NCBI GenBank assembly: GCA_964349045.1 | Contig: CAYGFI010000227.1 | Coordinates: 1 to 6,342, forward strand | DNA: 6,342 bases | Source of the DNA: JACJXF01 sp964349045 | GTDB lineage: Bacteria; Bacteroidota; Bacteroidia; Bacteroidales; GCA-2748055 | Reading direction: 5' to 3' | In this document: piece by piece, positions 1 to 6,342 of the stretch | How positions within the stretch are numbered: position 1 is the first letter of the stretch | Layout of the letters: each line of letters opens with the position of its first letter | Program-made: the position numbers and the translations under genes | Notes under the pieces: generated by a model | Databases searched by the model: none | The model's input: the letters and a program-made list of their open reading frames with translations, nothing else | Told to the model about the DNA's origin: nothing

Positions 1-53
1 CTTTTAAGATGCAGGTTTACTTATTATTAACTTTCTTGTTGATTATATTTGCC

Positions 54-230
54 TTATGAGATACCTTCTGTTAATTTACGAGCTCCAAATTAGTTTAAAT
101 GAACATTATCTACTAAATCATTTTTTGAAGCAACATACTTTATATCATTAATCAGGTAATGATTATCATTCCTGCTTTGAATTGACTCGGCAATCCATTG
201 ATTCTTAAAATGCAAAACATCAATTCCATG
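54..230 (-). pseudogene. C-terminal remnant of an SGNH/GDSL-type hydrolase (esterase), interrupted by in-frame stops
   Basis: Reading the minus strand from 230 gives 46 codons of protein-like sequence that includes HGIDVLHFKNQWIAESIQ and then KNDLVDNVHLN, ending at TAA (92-90). The same frame continues past the stop as FGARKLTEGIS to a second TAA (56-54). DNVHLNxFGARKLTEGI is the typical last block of SGNH hydrolases (D-x-x-H-x-N-x-x-G-A-x-K-L), carrying the catalytic Asp (codon 110-108) and His (101-99). The motif is thus split by a stop between its Asn and the following Phe. The N-terminal blocks (GDS serine, Gly, Asn) are absent. The frame is open upstream, inside the dehydrogenase gene, only to a TAA at 287-285, and its first recognisable residues overlap that gene's last codons. 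A deletion probably fused the esterase tail to the dehydrogenase end. Such esterases remove acetyl groups from polysaccharides, which fits the neighbours. An alternative is a short expressed ORF, or a sequencing error at the stop, but that would not restore the missing N-terminal part. Confidence 0.6.
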
Positions 231-1236
231 GGTACAATAATACTTTACCACATTGTCTTGTTGTTTGAAGATCCCATGCCTCCATTACCTCAGCTAAAGG
301 AAATTTATGCGTTATCATTTTATCCAGAGAATCCCGACATGCTTCAACTATTTGAAACAACTTTGGTACATCATTTAGATTATAATGCCATACACCATGA
401 AGAGTTAAGCCATTTCTTATCAATTGATTACTAACCTCTAATTGCATTCCACCAGATTCACCAACAAATGCAATTTGACCTTTTCTTTTTGTAGTATTAA
501 TACAAAATTGCTGAGCAGTTTCGTCTCCTGAACAATCAACAGATATATCCACCCCTATTCCATTGGTTAAATCTTTGATAATCCTAATTATATTTGGATC
601 ATCAGGATTCACAATATCACTTGCTCCTAAATCCAATGCTAATTTTGAACGATATTCGTTTCGTGAAACACAAATAACTTTAGCACCCCGGAACACTCCA
701 TTTACTACGCCGCCCAATCCTACGGGTCCCATACCTGTTATCAGAACTGAATTATTACAATTAACTCCCATTGTCTCCATTGCACCAAAAGTAGGACCCA
801 GACCGCAACACAGCATACTTGCATGCTCATAAGAAATATGATCCGGTATTACAGGAAGCAGCCATGACGGTTTAATAATGTATTGCGCATAAGTATCTAA
901 CCCTTCCATCGATCCGGTATATTTATAAAAATCTATGATATTCTCACAATGAATATATTCTCCACTTTCACACAAATTACATTTACCGCAAGGATATGTG
1001 GGCATAACCACTACCCTGTCACCAACATGAACTTTGCCAGGCTGAGCAAGCTTTATAACTTCACCAACAGCTTCATGCCCGAGGGGTACACTTTCCTTAC
1101 CCGAACTAAAGGATTTGTATTCAGTACACATTGGAGCTACTAAAATTTTCACCAATGCCCAATCTCCTTTTATACCCGGGGTGGCAACATCGACGATTTC
1201 AGCTTTTCTTATTCCAGTTATTCTTACTTTTTTCAT
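220..1236 (-). CDS. Zinc-dependent medium-chain alcohol/polyol dehydrogenase (MDR superfamily)
   Basis: A 338-residue cytoplasmic oxidoreductase of the zinc MDR superfamily (alcohol, sorbitol, threonine and glucose dehydrogenases), expected to oxidise a hydroxyl or reduce a carbonyl using NAD(P). Numbered from the ATG at 1236, the catalytic zinc ligands are C37, the GHE motif (H54, E55) and C144. The structural zinc site is C83, C86, C89 and C97 in the usual PCGKCxxC...C lobe. The Rossmann nucleotide-binding motif GMGPVG is at 168-173. The second beta-strand ends in Ser190-Arg191-Asn192 rather than an Asp, which suggests NADP preference. The position two after C37 is Glu39 where many relatives have Ser/Thr for proton relay. 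A TTG codon directly precedes the ATG and would add one residue; ATG is preferred. No clear ribosome binding site is seen. It follows the VOC gene by about 160 bases on the same strand. The substrate is unknown; a sugar or polyol from the upstream glycan genes is an inference. Confidence 0.92.
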   Translation of the reverse strand: MKKVRITGIRKAEIVDVATPGIKGDWALVKILVAPMCTEYKSFSSGKESVPLGHEAVGEVIKLAQPGKVHVGDRVVVMPTYPCGKCNLCESGEYIHCENIIDFYKYTGSMEGLDTYAQYIIKPSWLLPVIPDHISYEHASMLCCGLGPTFGAMETMGVNCNNSVLITGMGPVGLGGVVNGVFRGAKVICVSRNEYRSKLALDLGASDIVNPDDPNIIRIIKDLTNGIGVDISVDCSGDETAQQFCINTTKRKGQIAFVGESGGMQLEVSNQLIRNGLTLHGVWHYNLNDVPKLFQIVEACRDSLDKMITHKFPLAEVMEAWDLQTTRQCGKVLLYPWN

Positions 1237-1399
1237 CAAATTACGATTTCTTATTGATCACAAGCAACTCATAATAAGTAATATGGCTAATAAATAAAAA
1301 TTTTGTAATTATTCAACATAGGTAAATAATTCTGTGAAATCTTTAAAAATTATTTCCTTCCCCTGCTTTTGAAGTGTATGTATTTGAAATTGAATACCA

Positions 1400-1828
1400 C
1401 TACAATATCTGGTTAAACTCCAGCTTTTCTCCATCCGGTCCACGAATTCCAAAGTACTTACAGCCCTTATCCCAAAAATTCAGAAAGACTGGCTCTTCTT
1501 CTATTGTTTCAAATTCCGCTGCCTTTAGTTCCGCAAAAGCTTTATCAATATTTTTTACATCAAAGGCTATATGGTCAATATGGCCGTCTGAACGGGAATG
1601 CAACTCTTTCAATTCTTCTCCAGTTAGTTGATAAAGCTCAATCATTACATTATTACGCTTCATCATTGCAACCTGTACTGCATCATCTTTCTGAGGTACC
1701 TGGGCAGACATGACCCGTTTAAATCCCAGTTTTGAATAAAATGAAACTGATCGATCGAGATTTGTGACTGGAACACCCAGATGCTGAAATCCCTGAAGGT
1801 TGCTATCAAGTAGGGTTTTGTTTTTCAT
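1400..1828 (-). CDS. VOC family protein (glyoxalase/dioxygenase fold)
   Basis: A 142-residue single-chain protein of the vicinal oxygen chelate superfamily, with two beta-alpha-beta-beta-beta modules. The first module starts at FQHLGVPVTNLDRSVSFY (residues 14-31), the classic opening, with metal ligand His16. Glu64 in MIELYQL closes it. The second starts at HIDHIAFDV with His86 and ends in PDGEKLEFNQ with Glu137. This H/E/H/E set is the normal metal site of glyoxalase I-like lyases and isomerases. Length is normal for the family and there is no signal peptide, so it should be cytoplasmic and dimeric. The family covers lactoylglutathione lyases, epimerases, dioxygenases and fosfomycin-resistance proteins, so the reaction cannot be set from sequence. 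The position between a GH38-like gene and a zinc dehydrogenase suggests work on a sugar-derived carbonyl compound rather than drug resistance (inference). The ATG at 1828 is the only sensible start. No strong ribosome binding site is visible. Confidence 0.92.
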   Translation of the reverse strand: MKNKTLLDSNLQGFQHLGVPVTNLDRSVSFYSKLGFKRVMSAQVPQKDDAVQVAMMKRNNVMIELYQLTGEELKELHSRSDGHIDHIAFDVKNIDKAFAELKAAEFETIEEEPVFLNFWDKGCKYFGIRGPDGEKLEFNQIL

Positions 1829-1860
1829 TTGGTATCAATTTAGAAGGCAACTTAATGGGC

Positions 1861-1910
1861 AAAAAATAAATGAATTATTGATCAATTACGAAACGGCAAT
1901 AAAATAATTC
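1861..1910 (-). terminator. Weak hairpin plus T-tract after the GH38-like gene (possible attenuator)
   Basis: Just after the TAG of the GH38-like gene, the minus strand holds a perfect 8-base inverted repeat, GAATTATT (1910-1903) and AATAATTC (1879-1872), with a 23-base loop. ATTTATTTTTT (1871-1861) follows. The stem is nearly all A/T and the T-run starts about five bases after it, so as an intrinsic terminator it would be weak. It might only dampen read-through into the VOC gene. The 10-base palindrome ATTGATCAAT (1877-1886) overlaps the second arm and could form a competing fold or a protein-binding site. Confidence 0.25.
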
Positions 1911-1918
1911 TCAACTAA

Positions 1919-4324
1919 CTATTGAGCGATATTTTCAAGAGGTTGATCAAAAATCTCGAAATCTCTGAATTTCGATTTATCAGGTGATGGTATTTTATAC
2001 CCTCTTACCCAGATTTTTCCTTCCTTGAAATAAAAAGCCGTTGGCTCGATATCTTTGTTATCAATCTGATAAAAAGATTTTTCTCCTTTTCCCGGGGTAA
2101 TAAATACAGGAGCAGTAAAATCTTCCACATCAGAAATTATTTTTGCAGCATCAAATCCATCATATGGAATAAGATAATATTCAATTTTCTGCTTTCCATA
2201 AAGACGTATATCATACTGAGGCCTGCTTATCCAGTGTTCCCAGTGCCACCTGTTTGTAAAATGGTTGCTGCCCCATGCCACTACGTTGCCCATCAGTCCG
2301 TTTTCAACCCAGTGCTTAATCGTACCGCGGTTAACATAAACCAATCCGTTGCAGTAAAGCCAGTTCGTGGCAAACAATGGTCTTTCAGGTTTTGCCTCAA
2401 TGTAACCAAACGGTATATCATGGTAGATTTCTGATCCTTCCGTCGGATAGTAAATGTTAATTTTGCTTTCATCAATCCACATGTTGCCTACCTCATTTCC
2501 ATCAAAATCAAACTCTATCCCTACTTTGATAAAGGATTCGTTTTTGAAAAAGTAATATATTTCTTTTACGGGGATTCCACCCAACATCGTGTTTCTGACC
2601 AGGATATCACAAACCGGGCCGGTATAATATTGCACCTGGGCTTTACGATTATTAACCCAATCATCAGAAATCCTTGCCCTGATCTCTCCACCCAGATATT
2701 CACCACTGTTAAGCAATTTCTTTCCACTTGTTGTGGATAATTGTTTGATCAGACCTTCCTCTGAAAATTCAACTTTGTAGTATTTTGTAGTGATCTGTTG
2801 TGGAATATCTGATTTAACGGAAGAAGAAGAGTTTTTCACTTCCATGAAGCTTTTAAAACCACCCGCCGGGACTGTCACAAAACCAATGGATTTGCCTCCA
2901 AACTCCTGGAAATCTGAATTTTTCCCCAGAGATTTTTTACCTTCAAGCTCCGCTATACATTTTCTGGAATGAGATAAACCATTGAAAACAGACATGGAAT
3001 TGCTGCCTTTTCCCACTAGTTTTTCAGCAATATCCGACATTATCTCTTTAGTGTTAAATACAACGCTATCCAGACTGTTAATGCTTTTTCTCCTCAGGTC
3101 GGTTACTTCAATCCAGCTGACATCATGATGCTGGGTTTTAAGAATAGTCTTCCAGTTTTCTTTTATATCGGTGCTTCTGTCTATATTCAATCCCGCCAGT
3201 CTTCCCATACTGTTCAATTCTTCGGCCAGAACGGCAAATTCCTCTGCTGTCTTGTTCTTTCTAAGCAATTCTTCTGCCCATACTCCTTCTGCATAAGACC
3301 AATATGAGTAAATCCGGGCAGTTGCTTCCGGTGGTGAGCTTTTAAATCTTTCATCAAGAGCATCTTTGAGGTTAACAAAGTCAAAAAGAGCATGGTATTT
3401 CTCGAAGCTTTCCCTATCAATTTCTGCAAGGTCAGGAATATCACTCATTAATTTGATCCCACTGAAAAGGTCAAGCTGGTAATTTGTTATCCACATCTGT
3501 TCGCGTGAAGCTTCAGACTTCATATGAGTAGCAATGACAGAACCATCAAGGCCTATTGCATTCACGAACTCATTTCCTGATATCGGCTGATAATACTCAT
3601 TCATGCATAGAAACTCAACTTTCCCAGCAACAAATTCAAGCACATGGGGGAAAGCGGGGAGATATTGGTATTTATAATTGAATTTGTTAAGTATCTGAGG
3701 AAGCTGCTGATGTACGCCTGTTTCCTGAGCGGCATAAACAGTCACTTTTTTATCAAAAAGGTCCCTGTATACTTCCAAACCATATTCAAACTGTCTCCAG
3801 TTGCTTTCTGAACCAAGCACCTGGAGATGAGGCTGTGAGTAGCTACCATTGACAAAGTCCAGGGAGCCTTTTTGGAATTGACTGTTCATACCAGCCAATA
3901 TATCCGGAAATTTGTTTGTTATTGACTGAAGTTCAACAGCAGACCACTCATAGTTAAGCTTCAGATCGGGAAGTTCATCCAATGAATTCAGGTTTCTTCT
4001 AACTCTTCCTGCATAATCTTCGGCATTGGCAGCACCCCAGGGTGGTATTCTTTCACCTACGGGCGGCTCGCCTCTGTCTTCATCGATCAGCAGGTACATG
4101 GGGTGTTGAATAAATGCCAGCTTCCAACCAAAATGCTCCTTAGTAAAAGGATCTTTCTTAACTTGTTGCCAAAGATAATCAGGCATCTTATCAGAAGCCA
4201 CGGGAATTTCCTTTGCGGTTAGTGGCCTTTTAGTCCAGTTAATATCCTGGCTTTTCAGCGGGAAAAAACCGAAAACGGCGATCAAAAATAGTATCGCAGA
4301 TAAAGTAATTGTTCTGAAGTTCAT
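1919..4324 (-). CDS. Secreted glycoside hydrolase family 38-like protein (alpha-mannosidase-related), atypical active site
   Basis: An 801-residue protein with a signal peptide: MNFR, a hydrophobic core to about residue 23, and probable cleavage in LKS-QD. It should act in the periplasm or at the surface. After a linker, residues about 66-340 look like the GH38 N-terminal beta/alpha barrel (KGSLDFVNGSYSQPHLQ at 152-168, QLPQIL at 207-212). A helical segment at about 345-400 leads to QHHD (398-401), the family motif whose His binds the zinc ion. SVFNGLSHSR (445-454) matches the VFNPLSWxR landmark. YYKVEFSEEGLIKQLSTTSG (515-534) opens the C-terminal beta-sandwich, which ends near LYGKQKIEYYLIPYDG. 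GH38 enzymes are retaining, metal-dependent alpha-mannosidases. The usual HxHxDxGW opening is not visible, and the nucleophile region reads AAQETGVH (198-205) with Gln/Glu instead of the family Asp. Substrate and even activity are therefore uncertain. The gene follows the LamG gene by 57 bases and is probably co-transcribed. Confidence 0.85.
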   Translation of the reverse strand: MNFRTITLSAILFLIAVFGFFPLKSQDINWTKRPLTAKEIPVASDKMPDYLWQQVKKDPFTKEHFGWKLAFIQHPMYLLIDEDRGEPPVGERIPPWGAANAEDYAGRVRRNLNSLDELPDLKLNYEWSAVELQSITNKFPDILAGMNSQFQKGSLDFVNGSYSQPHLQVLGSESNWRQFEYGLEVYRDLFDKKVTVYAAQETGVHQQLPQILNKFNYKYQYLPAFPHVLEFVAGKVEFLCMNEYYQPISGNEFVNAIGLDGSVIATHMKSEASREQMWITNYQLDLFSGIKLMSDIPDLAEIDRESFEKYHALFDFVNLKDALDERFKSSPPEATARIYSYWSYAEGVWAEELLRKNKTAEEFAVLAEELNSMGRLAGLNIDRSTDIKENWKTILKTQHHDVSWIEVTDLRRKSINSLDSVVFNTKEIMSDIAEKLVGKGSNSMSVFNGLSHSRKCIAELEGKKSLGKNSDFQEFGGKSIGFVTVPAGGFKSFMEVKNSSSSVKSDIPQQITTKYYKVEFSEEGLIKQLSTTSGKKLLNSGEYLGGEIRARISDDWVNNRKAQVQYYTGPVCDILVRNTMLGGIPVKEIYYFFKNESFIKVGIEFDFDGNEVGNMWIDESKINIYYPTEGSEIYHDIPFGYIEAKPERPLFATNWLYCNGLVYVNRGTIKHWVENGLMGNVVAWGSNHFTNRWHWEHWISRPQYDIRLYGKQKIEYYLIPYDGFDAAKIISDVEDFTAPVFITPGKGEKSFYQIDNKDIEPTAFYFKEGKIWVRGYKIPSPDKSKFRDFEIFDQPLENIAQ

Positions 4325-4331
4325 TTTTTTA

Positions 4332-4338
4332 TTCCTCC
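4332..4338 (-). promoter_or_regulatory. Strong Shine-Dalgarno site of the GH38-like gene
   Basis: The minus strand reads GGAGGAA here, with the GGAGG core separated by nine bases from the ATG at 4324. It fixes the start codon of the GH38-like gene. The VOC and dehydrogenase genes in this window have no comparable site in their AT-rich leaders, so this gene may be translated more strongly or under different control. Confidence 0.6.
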
Positions 4339-4381
4339 ATTTGTTTGGTTAGTATGTTTTGTATATGATTGGATTCGGGCT

Positions 4382-6342
4382 TTACTCCTTATCAGGAATC
4401 AACGATATATTTATAGGAACTGTGGATTCTTTTTGGACCCATACAATCAGGTCAGTCCCTTCCATACTATTCCTGAAGCCATACCGGAATGTTTTACCGC
4501 GCTCAATCTTTACCTTATCCATTTCCAATGATACATCCTGAGTACCCCAGTTTTTGATCACAAAACAGGGATTTATCACTGGCGAATCAGAATTCGCCTC
4601 GAGTTCAATCATCAGTTCCTCCGGATGATTATTAGTATGACAGTTCAGATGGTATGCCCTTTCCGATGGATCATACTTTTCACTTATATAACTCGATCCT
4701 GTGATTTTTAAATTTGCGGGATATGACCAGGACTTTGCCAATGGAACAAGCTTATCTGCTGATTTTTCTGTCAGTCCATTTAACATCAGTTTTGTCATAC
4801 TACCTTCCGTTTGCTTGTATGCATCCCAGTGAGCATGTGATAGTGAAGAATGGGAAGCCAGGTCGTAATCCATTGCATATCTTCCATCGGATGGTTTTTG
4901 TGCAGTAGGCCAATGGTTCCACCATGGAAACATGCTGACGTTACGGCGAAGTTCACCTTTATAGATATCCCATTCCGGCTTAGCTTCAGGAGCTATTATT
5001 ACGAAAGATTTCAGCTCTGATTTTGTGTTCACAAGGTGTATGTTGGCATCTGCCGGCAAATACACGAAACCATCCTTGTCTACTTCAGAGGGGATCCCGT
5101 TTTCCCACGTATAGGTATAGGTCTCTCCCTTCATATTTGCCAGTGTAAGTGCTCCGGGGTATAGCACCTGCTCTGGTCGCTGACCCGGTCCCATTACAAT
5201 AATACCTTCATGCCATTCATGTGGCGACTGGGGTCGTGAAGAATGGAGAGTTATGTTTCTGACAGCCACTCCGTCCGGATAGATTGTATATACCTCATCT
5301 GTCCAATCGCCCCATCCTGTTAAAGTATCGATCTTTGCCATATTGTACCAGTTGTCAACTAATGCATACCGCCAGTGAACCACTACCCTGGCATCGTTAT
5401 TTTCCAATACCCTGACATGGGAATACTGACAACGCTTATCGGACATTGGTTCATGACAACCTTTATCACTCCAGGTTTCATTGAATTCATTGTTATACCA
5501 GATTCCATTTTCGGATACCCAATTAGGGATGTAGCTTGTCCCTCTCCAAAAGACAAATTTGCCGAGGTTTTCATCAAACTGCACCACAACATCTGCTGCA
5601 TCGCCCACACGCCAGTGTGCATCCCAGGCATCGTAATATTTCAGGGTTGTATAAACGGCACCAAACCTTGTGGGCTGTGCTGGCCATGATGGAAGTGACC
5701 TGGTCTGAAGGACAGGAGTGGAAGATGGTACTGTTTGTTTTATGTAAGCTGATATTTCTTTTGCTGATAAGCTACGATTATATATAAATAATTCGTCAAC
5801 AAGTCCATCAAAAAAAGTATATACTTCTTCTGTTCCTTGCGGTCTGATTGTCCCTTCTGGTTTAAGCCTAATGCTATGCTTCCCAATCAGAAGATCACCA
5901 CCATTGGCGGGTTCAAATTCCCCTTCTGTTTTCAACAAGGAAACAAGTCTTCCATCCAGATAAAGTGCAATTCCATCGGAGGGAGAATAAATGCCTTCAA
6001 TATGGGTCCATTTTCTTAATGGTATTCTCTCTTTCGATTGAATCTCGCACCATTTACCTCCGGCATATATTTTGAAACCTGCATGTCCATACGCATCAAT
6101 ACCAAGGAAATATCCTTTGCCTTTTGAAGTGTTTTGATTAGCCAGCGGGCACCAATTTGTTGGGTATGCACCCAGTGCCATCCAAGCACCAATGCTAAAG
6201 TCTCCTGAAAGTTTTGGAGCTTTTTCACCGCTGCACAGGACAAAACTTGTATTTCCATCCAGGAGCAGTGCATTTCCCAATACTCCGGGAACCAATTTGA
6301 AATAGGCCCCATAAACCCGGTCATTTTCTTTTGTTATTTCAT
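4382..6342 (-). CDS. LamG-domain protein with a large unassigned conserved region, 5' end cut by the window edge
   Basis: The reading frame is open to the right edge (first full codon at 6340-6338), so the start and any signal peptide are missing; 652 complete codons remain. The TTG at 6295 is internal, because in-frame sequence ENDRVYGAYFKLVPGV continues upstream. Counting from the first full codon, residues about 16-202 form a LamG/concanavalin-like jelly-roll: GVLGNALLLDG (19-29), DFSIGAW, RKWTHIEGIY, ALYLDGRLV, then the typical end FDGLVDELFIYNRSLSAKEI (177-196). Such domains bind or help process carbohydrates. Residues about 215-650 form one long, aromatic-rich, probably beta-rich region with FVFWRGTSYIPNW (262-274), CHEPMSDKRCQYSHVR (295-310), VVVHWRYALVDNWY (319-332), GDWTDEVYTIYPDG (344-357) and MFPWWNHWPTAQ (470-481). 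I recognise no named catalytic family. Its many His, Trp, Tyr and Arg residues and the adjacent GH38-like gene suggest a polysaccharide-active enzyme or binding protein (inference). Confidence 0.87.
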   Translation of the reverse strand, partial: EITKENDRVYGAYFKLVPGVLGNALLLDGNTSFVLCSGEKAPKLSGDFSIGAWMALGAYPTNWCPLANQNTSKGKGYFLGIDAYGHAGFKIYAGGKWCEIQSKERIPLRKWTHIEGIYSPSDGIALYLDGRLVSLLKTEGEFEPANGGDLLIGKHSIRLKPEGTIRPQGTEEVYTFFDGLVDELFIYNRSLSAKEISAYIKQTVPSSTPVLQTRSLPSWPAQPTRFGAVYTTLKYYDAWDAHWRVGDAADVVVQFDENLGKFVFWRGTSYIPNWVSENGIWYNNEFNETWSDKGCHEPMSDKRCQYSHVRVLENNDARVVVHWRYALVDNWYNMAKIDTLTGWGDWTDEVYTIYPDGVAVRNITLHSSRPQSPHEWHEGIIVMGPGQRPEQVLYPGALTLANMKGETYTYTWENGIPSEVDKDGFVYLPADANIHLVNTKSELKSFVIIAPEAKPEWDIYKGELRRNVSMFPWWNHWPTAQKPSDGRYAMDYDLASHSSLSHAHWDAYKQTEGSMTKLMLNGLTEKSADKLVPLAKSWSYPANLKITGSSYISEKYDPSERAYHLNCHTNNHPEELMIELEANSDSPVINPCFVIKNWGTQDVSLEMDKVKIERGKTFRYGFRNSMEGTDLIVWVQKESTVPINISLIPDKE

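Noticed and set aside
1..53. A further gene or a terminator at the left edge
   Set aside because: The minus strand has repeated TAA codons (29-21) and no stable hairpin. Another frame reads a lysine-rich tail, VSHKANIINKKVNNK, which could be a frameshifted end of the esterase remnant but is too short to support.
198..434. A 78-residue plus-strand ORF, and other plus-strand ORFs across the window
   Set aside because: They lie opposite convincing minus-strand genes, lack domain-like sequence or start signals, and are shadows of those genes.
1237..1399. A promoter or terminator between the VOC and dehydrogenase genes
   Set aside because: I found only AT-rich sequence with very short inverted repeats (for example GTATT/AATAC just after the VOC stop) and no matching -33/-7 pair.
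1858..1890. A Bacteroidota-type promoter (TTG then TAnnTTTG) ahead of the VOC gene
   Set aside because: The best -7 match on the minus strand, TATTTTTTG, has one base too many, and the -33 element is only a TTG at imperfect spacing. In AT-rich DNA this is not convincing.
4382..6295. Treating TTG at 6295 as the true start of the LamG protein
   Set aside because: The frame stays open to the window edge with protein-like sequence before it, and the LamG opening GVxGxALxxDG normally follows further residues and a signal peptide.
1..6342. CRISPR array, tRNA/rRNA gene, insertion sequence or riboswitch
   Set aside because: No spaced direct repeats, cloverleaf-like blocks, transposase coding or terminal inverted repeats were seen, and the spacers between genes are too short for most such elements.

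Overview
The window looks like a piece of an AT-rich (roughly 40% GC) bacterial chromosome, most likely Bacteroidota, for example a marine or anaerobic Marinilabiliales/Prolixibacteraceae-like lineage. This placement is an inference from three things: the style of the secreted proteins, including a signal peptide ending ...LKSQD; the carbohydrate-active gene content; and AT-rich leaders that mostly lack Shine-Dalgarno sequences. No phylogenetic marker is present, so it is tentative. All recognisable genes lie on the minus strand and are read from the right edge to the left.

Layout in transcription order. (1) Positions 6342-4382: a large protein whose N-terminus runs off the right edge. It has a LamG/concanavalin-like jelly-roll followed by about 430 residues of an aromatic-rich, probably beta-rich region that I cannot assign to a named family. 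(2) After 57 bases carrying a strong GGAGGAA ribosome binding site, positions 4324-1919: a secreted 801-residue protein with glycoside hydrolase family 38 (alpha-mannosidase-like) architecture but a non-canonical active site. (3) After 90 bases with a weak terminator-like hairpin, positions 1828-1400: a 142-residue VOC (glyoxalase/dioxygenase fold) metalloprotein. (4) After about 160 bases, positions 1236-220: a zinc-dependent medium-chain alcohol/polyol dehydrogenase. (5) Overlapping and following its stop, positions about 230-54: the decayed C-terminal end of an SGNH/GDSL-type esterase, interrupted by in-frame TAA codons.

Taken together this resembles the edge of a polysaccharide or glycan utilisation locus. 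A LamG-bearing protein and a GH38-like enzyme would act outside the cytoplasm. A VOC protein and a zinc dehydrogenase could process the released, possibly modified, sugar in the cytoplasm. The SGNH remnant suggests the locus once also carried a carbohydrate esterase that is now lost. The target glycan cannot be read from the sequence. The points most worth a second look are the unassigned conserved region of the LamG protein, the altered catalytic motifs of the GH38-like protein, and the esterase pseudogene.
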